Assembly: GCA_036172665.1 (NCBI GenBank)
Contig: JAYKNF010000014.1
Span: forward strand, 2,531,001-2,595,000
Length of the DNA stretch: 64,000 nucleotides
Source of the DNA: Prosopocoilus inquinatus
Taxonomy: Eukaryota; Arthropoda; Insecta; Coleoptera; Lucanidae
Direction of reading: 5' to 3'
Shown: positions 60,142 through 64,000 of the stretch, one piece after another
Layout of the letters: each line of letters begins with the position of its first letter
How positions within the stretch are numbered: position 1 is the first letter of the stretch
The notes under the pieces: generated by a model
What the model was told of the DNA's origin: nothing
The model's input: only the letters and a program-made list of their open reading frames with translations
Database searches by the model: none
Made by a program: the position numbers and the translations under genes

Positions 60142-62365
60142 CAACGCTAATACGTGTTGTTTCGTTTAAAACTATTTCCAGCTCCTGCTGCTTCCAAAAA
60201 CTTTGTATCTCACATCAGACTTACTGGAGTCCATCCAAACTTTAAATTACATGTTAGATAAGTAAGGATCGATTAAATACATCACAGGAACGACGCTAAT
60301 ACGTGTTGTTTCGTTTAAAACTATTTCCAGCTTCTGCTGCGTCCGAAAACGTCGTATCTCACATCAGACTTACTGGAGTCCATCGAAACGTCAAATAACA
60401 TGATAGATGAGTAAGGATCGATTAGATACATCACAGGAATGCGTGTTGTTTCGTTTAAAACTATTTCCATCTTCTGCTGCGTCCGAAAACGTCGTATCTC
60501 ACATCAGAGCTACTGGAGTCCATCGAAACGCCAAATAACATGATAGATGAGTAAGGATCGATTAGATATATCACAGGAACAACGCTAATATGTGTTGTTT
60601 CGTTTAAAACTATTTCCAGCTGCTGCTGCGTCGGAAAATTTCGTATCTCACGTTAGAGTTACTGGAGTCCATCGAAACGTCAAATAACATAGTAGCTAAG
60701 TAAGGATCGATTAGATACATCACAGGAACAACGCTAATAGGTGTTGTTTCGTTCAAAACTATTTCCAGGTTCTGCTGCGTCCAAAAACTTTGTATCTCAC
60801 ATCAGAGTTACTGGAGTCCATCCAAACGTCAAATAACATGATAGATGAGTAAGGATCGATTAGATATATCACAGGAACAACGCCAATACGTGTTGCTTCG
60901 TTTAAAACTATTTCCAGCTTCTGCTGCGTCCGAAAACGTCGTAACTCACATTAGAGTTACTGGAGTCCATCGAAACGTCAAATAACATAGTAGCTAAGTA
61001 AGGATCGATTAGATACATCACAGGAACAACGCTAATGCGTGTTGTTTCGTTTAAAACTATTTCCAGCTTCTGCTGCGTCCGATAACCTTGTATCTCACAT
61101 CAGAGTTACTGGAGTCTGTCCAAACGTCAAATAACATGATAGATGAGTAAGGATCGATTAGATACATTACAGGAACAACGCTAATATGTGTTGTTTCGTT
61201 TAAAACTATTTCCAGCTGCTGCTGCGTCCGAAAACGTCGTATCTCACATCAGAGTTACTGGAGTCCATCGAAATGTCAAATAACATGATAGATAAGTAAG
61301 GATCGATTAGATACAGCACAGGAACAACGCTAATGCGTGTTGTTTCGTTTAAAACTATTTCTAGCTTCAGCTGGGTCCGAGAACTTCGTATCTCACATCT
61401 AAGTTACTGGAGTTCATCGAAACGCCAAATAACATGATAGATGAGTAAGGATCGATTAGATACATCACAGGAACAACGCCAATGCGTGTTGTTTCGTTTA
61501 AAACTATTTCCAGCTTCTGCTGCGTCCGAAAATTTCGTATCTCACATTAGAGTTACTGGAGTCGATCGAAACGTCAAATAACATAGTAGCTAAGTAAGGA
61601 TCGATTAGATATATCACAGGAACAACGCCAATACGTGTTGCTTCGTTTAAAACTATTTCCAGCTTCTGCTGCGTCCGAAAACGTCGTATCTCACATCAGA
61701 GTTACTGGAGTCCATCGAAACGTCAAATAACATGATAGATAAGTAATTATCGATTAGATACAGCACAGGAACAACGCTAATACGTGTTGTTTCGTTTAAA
61801 ACTATTTCCAGCTCCTGCTGCGTCCAAAAACTTTGTATCTCACATCAGACTTGCTGGAGTCCATCCAAACGTCAAATAACATGATAGATGAGTAAGGATC
61901 GATTAGATACATCACAGGAACAACGCTAATATGTGTTGTTTTTTTTCAAACTATTTCCAGCTGCTGCTGCGTCCGAAAATTTCGTATCTCACATTAGAGT
62001 TACTGGAGTCCATCGAAACGTCAAATAACATAGTAGCTAAGTAAGGATCGATTAGATACATCACAGGAACAACGCTAATACGTGTTGTTTCGTTCAAAAC
62101 TATTTCCAGCTTCTGCTGCGTCCAAAAACTTTGTATCTCACATCAGAGTTATTGGAGTCCATCCAAAAGTCAAATAATATGATAGATGAGTAAGGATCGA
62201 TTAGATACATCACAGGAACAACGCTAATACGTGTTGTTTCGTTTAAAACTATTTCCAGCTTCGGCTGCGTCCGAGAACTTCGTATCTCAAGTCAGGGTTA
62301 CTGGAGTCCATCAAAACGTCAAATAACATGATAGATAAGTAAGGATCGATTAGATACAGCACAGG
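59530..62365 (-). repeat. 2.8-kb HOR segment, inverted copy of 20,925-23,760
   Basis: Reverse-orientation counterpart of the left-arm block. Its 3' end carries CTTCGGCTGCG with CTCAAGTCAGGG (near 62,260) and AAAAGTCAAATAATATG (near 62,164). The T8 tract is at 61,939 and the 9-bp deletion at 60,437. The 5' end has AACGTTAATACG with CATAGCAGCTAAG (near 59,668-59,706). It partly overlaps the duplications that link this part of the right arm to 39-45 kb. Confidence 0.8.
59720..61710 (-). repeat. Right-arm block, copy 2 (offset 20,380 from 39,340-41,330)
   Basis: Second copy of 39,340-41,330. It is nearly identical over the stretches compared, and shares even private substitutions such as GATTAAATAC near 60,271 and TTAGAGTTACTGGAGTCGATCG near 61,545. 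Lengths are equal between the copies up to the extra monomer in copy 1. Confidence 0.8.
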
Positions 62366-62767
62366 AACAACGCTAATACGTGTTCTTTCGTTTAAAACTA
62401 TTTCCAGCTCCTGCTGCGTCCCAAAACTTTGTATCTCACATCAGACTCACTGGAGTCCATCCAAACGTCAAATAATATGTTAGATAAGTAAGGATCGTTT
62501 AGATACATCACAGGAACAACGCTAATAGGTGGTGTATCGTTCAAAACTATTTCCAGCTTCTGCTGCGTCCGAAATCTTTGTATCTCTCATCAGAGTTACT
62601 GGAGTCCACCCAAACGTCAAATAACATTATAGATGAGTAAGGATCGATTAGATACATCACAGGAACAACGCTAATACGTGTTGTTTCGTTTAAAACTATT
62701 TCCAGCTTCTGCTGCGTCCGAAAACGTCGTATCTCACATCAGAGTTACTGGAGTCCATCCAAACGTC

Positions 62768-64000
62768 AAATAACATGATAGATAAGTAAGGATCGATTAG
62801 ATACAGCACAGGGACAACGCTAATACGTGTTGTTTCGTTCAGAACTATTTCCAGCTTCTGCTGCGTCCGATAACTTTGTATCTCACATCAGAGTTACTGG
62901 AGTCCGCCCAAACGTTAAATAACATGATAGATGAGTAAGGATCGATTAGATACATTACAGGAACAACGCTAATATGTGTTGTTTCGTTTAAAACTATTTC
63001 CAGCTGCTGCTGCGTCCGAAAACGTCGTATCTCACATCAGAGTTACTGGAGTCCATCGAAATGTCAAATAACATGATAGATAAATAAGGATCGATTAGAT
63101 ACAGCACAGGAACAACGCTAATGCGTGTTGTTTCGTTTAAAACTATTTCTAGCTTCAGCTGGGTCCGAGAACTTCGTATCGCACATCTAAGTTACTGGAG
63201 TCCATCGAAACGAAAATAACATGATAGATGAGTAAGGATCGATTAGATACATCACAGGAACAACGCTAATGCGTGTTGTTTCGTTTAAAACTATTTCCAG
63301 CTTCCGCTGCGTCCGAAAATTTCGTATCTCACATTAGAGTTACTGGAGTCCATCGAAACGTCAAATAACATGTTAGATAAGTAAGGATCGTTTAGATACA
63401 TCACAGGAACAACGCTAATACGTGTTGTTTCGTTCAAAACTATTTCCAGCTTCTGCTGCGTCCGATAACTTTGTATCTCACATCAGAGTTACTGGAGTCT
63501 GTCCAAACGTCAAATAACATGATAGATGAGTAAGGATCGATTAGATACATTACAGGAACAACGCTAATATGTGTTGTTTCGTTTAAAACTATTTCCAGCT
63601 GCTGCTGCGTCCGAAAACGTCGTATCTCACATCAGAGTTACTGGAGTCCATCGAAATGTCAAATAACATGATATATAAGTAAGGATCGATTAGATACAGC
63701 ACAGGAACAACGCTAATGCGTGTTGTTTCATTTAAAACTATTTCTAGCTTCAGCTGGGTCCGAGAACTTCGTATCTCACATCTAAGTTACTGGAGTTCAT
63801 CGAAACGCCAAATAACATGATAGATGAGTAAGGATCGATTAGATACATCACAGGAACAACGCTAATGCGTGTTGTTTCGTTTAAAACTATTTCCAGCTTC
63901 TGCTGCGTCCGAAAATTTCGTATCTCACATTAGAGTTACTGGAGTCCATCGAAACGTCAAATAACATAGTAGCTAAGTAAGGATCGATTAGATACATCAC
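62768..64000 (-). repeat. Right-arm block, third copy, truncated by window edge (pairs with 42,090-43,322)
   Basis: Matches 42,090-43,322 at a constant offset of 20,678 bp. Markers are CAGGGACAAC with TTCAGAAC (42,131 and 62,809), the 1-bp deletion CGAAACGAAAATAAC (42,531 and 63,209), CTTCCGCTGCG, and GATATATAAG near 42,991 and 63,669. The offset is three monomers (447 bp) larger than the 20,231 found just before it. The extra material at about 62,340-62,800 resembles 45.7-46.2 kb. The match continues to the last base, so the block extends beyond the window. Confidence 0.8.

Larger units (their letters stand above)
35028..64000 (-). repeat. 149-bp satellite array, inverted arm (193 whole monomers + partials)
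   Basis: This is the same 149-bp satellite as the forward arm, but every unit is on the minus strand: the + strand reads CGTTTAAAACTATTTCCAGC at the unit boundaries. It starts at monomer position 145 immediately after the spacer. Position 1 of successive monomers falls at 35,172 and finally at 63,886, a span of 193 x 149 minus 43. The 43 bp is accounted for by four 9-bp deletions (40,057, 49,880, 54,042, 60,437) and seven single-base deletions (near 42,531, 43,695, 50,223, 54,385, 54,684, 59,169 and 63,211). The array runs off the right edge of the window. No gene or RNA gene was seen. The strongest internal structure is a 28-monomer HOR in two copies. Confidence 0.97.

Overview
The window is almost entirely satellite DNA and contains no gene I can support. 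It is a eukaryotic, heterochromatin-type array built from a 149-bp monomer (about 39% GC in the consensus I read). The monomer is tandemly repeated head to tail across 1-34,523 on the + strand. After a ~0.5-kb spacer it is repeated again in the opposite orientation across 35,028-64,000. Monomer position 1 is defined here as the first T of the TTTTAAACGA motif at base 1. The left array then holds 232 monomer periods plus an 86-bp partial unit. The right array holds a 145-bp partial unit, 193 whole periods and a 114-bp partial unit. The register can be followed through both arrays, and every deviation from an exact multiple of 149 is explained by a short list of indels I located by eye.

The only non-satellite DNA is the spacer at 34,524-35,027. 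It is a GC-richer minisatellite of 22-bp units (18 units, 16 with an identical 11-nt core), followed by a ~50-bp GC-rich island and about three decayed units. It sits exactly where the array changes orientation. The two arrays meet it at different monomer positions (86 on the left, 145 on the right), so the junction is not a simple perfect palindrome.

The monomers fall into recurrent variant types that are themselves duplicated in blocks, which is higher-order repeat (HOR) organisation. The clearest case is a 28-monomer unit of 4,162 bp present as two adjacent head-to-tail copies (about 48,070-56,392). Further blocks of 4 to 14 monomers recur within each array. Rare variants and their order are also shared between the two arrays as inverted copies, for example 20,925-23,760 against 59,530-62,365. 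Both arrays therefore come from one HOR pool.

Organism: not identifiable from the sequence alone. A long, homogeneous satellite with HOR structure and a near-nucleosomal monomer points to a eukaryotic centromere, pericentromere or other heterochromatic block. The consensus monomer is not CpG-depleted (7 CpG against about 5.6 expected). That fits a genome with little germline CpG methylation, such as many insects, better than a vertebrate, but it is only a weak hint. No rRNA, tRNA, transposase, reverse transcriptase, CRISPR or prokaryotic gene signal was seen.
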